In this document: positions 25,246 to 26,254 of the stretch, one piece after another
Layout: every line of letters starts with the position of its first letter
Position numbering within the stretch: the stretch's first letter is position 1
Assembly (NCBI GenBank): GCA_043767025.1
Contig: JAYUHK010000110.1
Span: forward strand, 1 to 26,254
Direction: 5' to 3'
Source: JAYUHK01 sp043767025
GTDB taxonomy: Bacteria > Bacteroidota > Bacteroidia > Chitinophagales > Saprospiraceae
Length of the DNA: 26,254 bases
Position numbers and translations under genes: made by a program
The notes under the pieces: model-generated
Told to the model about the DNA's origin: nothing
What the model saw: only the letters and a program-made list of their open reading frames with translations
Database searches by the model: none

Positions 25246-25818
25246 TTATAATCCGTCAATGACCGCGCACAATCGCAGCAAAATATCGCTAATATCGCCC
25301 AAACCCGCCACTTTGTGCGACTTATTTTTTTGGGCATAATAATCCGCCACTGGCGTAGTTTCGTTCCTATATATATGTATCCGATTGCGGACGATGGACT
25401 CGTCGTTGTCGTCGGCTCTGCCCGAAGTCTTGCCACGCAACAAAATCCTTCTCACGATTTCGTCTTCTTCTACCACCAGCTCGACCAATCCCGCAATGGT
25501 CTGATTTTTTTCTTCCAACAGTTTGTCCAACGCTTCGGCTTGCGGGATAGTGCGCGGAAAGCCATCGAAAATAAATCCTTTGGCATCAAGGTTGGCTTCG
25601 ACTTTATTTTTCAACATTCCGATAGTAACACTGTCTGGCACTAATTCGCCACGCGACATAAACGCTTTGGCTTCTATTCCGAGCGGTGTGCTGTGGCTCA
25701 TTTCGTAGCGAAAAAGGTCGCCCGTCGAAATATGCAACAGATTATATTTTTTTACCAAAAATTCGGCTTGGGTGCCTTTCCCGCTTCCCGGCGGACCAAA
25801 AAGGATTAAATTGAGCAT
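25246..25818 (-). CDS. adk: Adenylate kinase
   Basis: This 190-residue cytoplasmic enzyme catalyses ATP + AMP to 2 ADP. The P-loop GPPGSGKGT is at 8-16, the AMP-binding region has STGDLFR (31-37), DGFPRT is at 85-90, and the short lid segment GKTSGRADDNDE is at 129-140. This short-lid form without the Cys zinc site is standard in Bacteroidota. Length and all motifs are intact. It starts 35 bp downstream of the YoeB-type toxin stop on the same strand, so some read-through from the toxin-antitoxin pair is possible. obg follows. Confidence 0.97.
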   Translation of the reverse strand: MLNLILFGPPGSGKGTQAEFLVKKYNLLHISTGDLFRYEMSHSTPLGIEAKAFMSRGELVPDSVTIGMLKNKVEANLDAKGFIFDGFPRTIPQAEALDKLLEEKNQTIAGLVELVVEEDEIVRRILLRGKTSGRADDNDESIVRNRIHIYRNETTPVADYYAQKNKSHKVAGLGDISDILLRLCAVIDGL

Positions 25819-25853
25819 GGTTCGTTAGTCGTTATTTTGTTTTGATATTCATT

Positions 25854-26123
25854 TTATTTTTCTCCATAATGCGACTTACACGACGCAATTATAATCTGCT
25901 CGGCAGTTACTTTATACACCAATCTGTGTTCGTCGTCTATCCTGCGCGACCAATATCCGTCCATATATTTCAACGCTTCGGGCTTGCCGATGCCCGCAAA
26001 AGGCGTTTTTTGGATATTTTCTATCAATTTAAAAATTTTGCGCAGCATTTTCAAATCGTTGTTTGTCCAGTACAGTACTTGCTCCAAAGCGTGATTGTCA
26101 AACGTGATGACCCGTTTTTTCAT
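25854..26123 (-). CDS. yoeB: YoeB/Txe-family toxin (mRNA interferase)
   Basis: This 89-residue protein has the RelE/YoeB fold pattern: early aromatic/hydrophobic helices, the GIGKPEALKY segment with Glu49, the RRIDDEHRLVY segment with Arg67, and a C-terminal SCKSHYGEK with His85/Tyr86. These align with the catalytic Glu46, Arg65 and His83 of Escherichia coli YoeB, which cuts mRNA at the ribosomal A site. The usual Cys-Arg-Tyr-His-Tyr end is Cys-Lys-Ser-His-Tyr here, a conservative variant. The start overlaps the antitoxin by 26 nt, which supports translational coupling. Active residues are present, so it is probably functional. Confidence 0.88.
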   Translation of the reverse strand: MKKRVITFDNHALEQVLYWTNNDLKMLRKIFKLIENIQKTPFAGIGKPEALKYMDGYWSRRIDDEHRLVYKVTAEQIIIASCKSHYGEK

Positions 26124-26254
26124 GGATATATTTTTTTATATCGTCTATCGAAGAAAACTCGACCAAATTCACGCCCGCCTCAATGTTTTTGATGGATTGC
26201 ATCAGCTCGCGGTGGCTGCGCTCCTGCGGAGTTTCGGCTACTTCGCGCACCGTT
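26098..26254 (-). CDS. Antitoxin partner of the YoeB-type toxin, C-terminal part only
   Basis: A frame enters from the right edge and ends with TGA at 26100-26098, giving 51 residues (…SHRELMQSIKNIEAG… to …HEKTGHHV). Its 3' end overlaps the toxin start by 26 nt in a different frame. Position, small size and polar C-terminus fit a type II antitoxin, most likely a Phd/YefM-type or short RelB-like protein that wraps the toxin and represses the operon. The DNA-binding N-terminus and start lie outside the window, so the family cannot be settled. Confidence 0.7.
   Translation of the reverse strand, partial: TVREVAETPQERSHRELMQSIKNIEAGVNLVEFSSIDDIKKYIHEKTGHHV

Overview
The window looks like a chromosomal segment of a Bacteroidota bacterium. 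Supporting signs are the absence of Shine-Dalgarno-like leaders, AT-rich intergenic DNA with TTTG / TAnnTTTG-type promoter elements, a short Obg without the OCT tail, a short-lid adenylate kinase, an amino-sugar-kinase-like/RapZ C-terminal fusion typical of that phylum, a TPR-containing histidine kinase, and giant secreted proteins built from DUF11, SdrD B-like and HYR-like modules. I cannot name a genus. No rRNA, tRNA, CRISPR array, transposase or phage gene was seen.

Layout. (1) 1-12083, minus: one uninterrupted reading frame running off the left edge, at least 4027 residues. It has a signal peptide, an SdrD B-like domain, a propeller-like region, a second SdrD B-like domain, 17 tandem DUF11-type repeats joined by Asp-rich linkers, a third SdrD B-like domain and at least four HYR-like repeats. 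(2) 12084-13141: AT-rich divergent control region with a good promoter for the giant gene overlapped by a dyad, and a promoter for the next gene. (3) 13142-13798, plus: LuxR/NarL-type response regulator. (4) 13795-16017, minus: TPR sensor histidine kinase, convergent with the regulator and sharing a TTAA that encodes both stop codons. (5) 16018-16596: a second divergent control region with a kinase promoter and a striking 28-bp inverted repeat (26/28) bounding 82 bp. (6) 16597-22467, plus: a second giant secreted protein of 1956 residues, followed by a probable bidirectional terminator. (7) 22544-26254, minus: housekeeping block with the kinase/RapZ-C fusion, obg, adk, and a YoeB-type toxin with its antitoxin running off the right edge.

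How the parts may work together. The two-component pair sits tail to tail between two giant surface-protein genes, each divergent from one signalling gene. The simplest reading, which is inference, is a cell-surface module in which the TPR kinase senses an envelope or extracellular cue and the LuxR-type regulator controls one or both giant proteins. The dyad on the -7 element of the first giant gene and the inverted repeat upstream of the second are the most testable regulatory signals. The right-hand block is ordinary growth and cell-wall housekeeping next to a small toxin-antitoxin pair.
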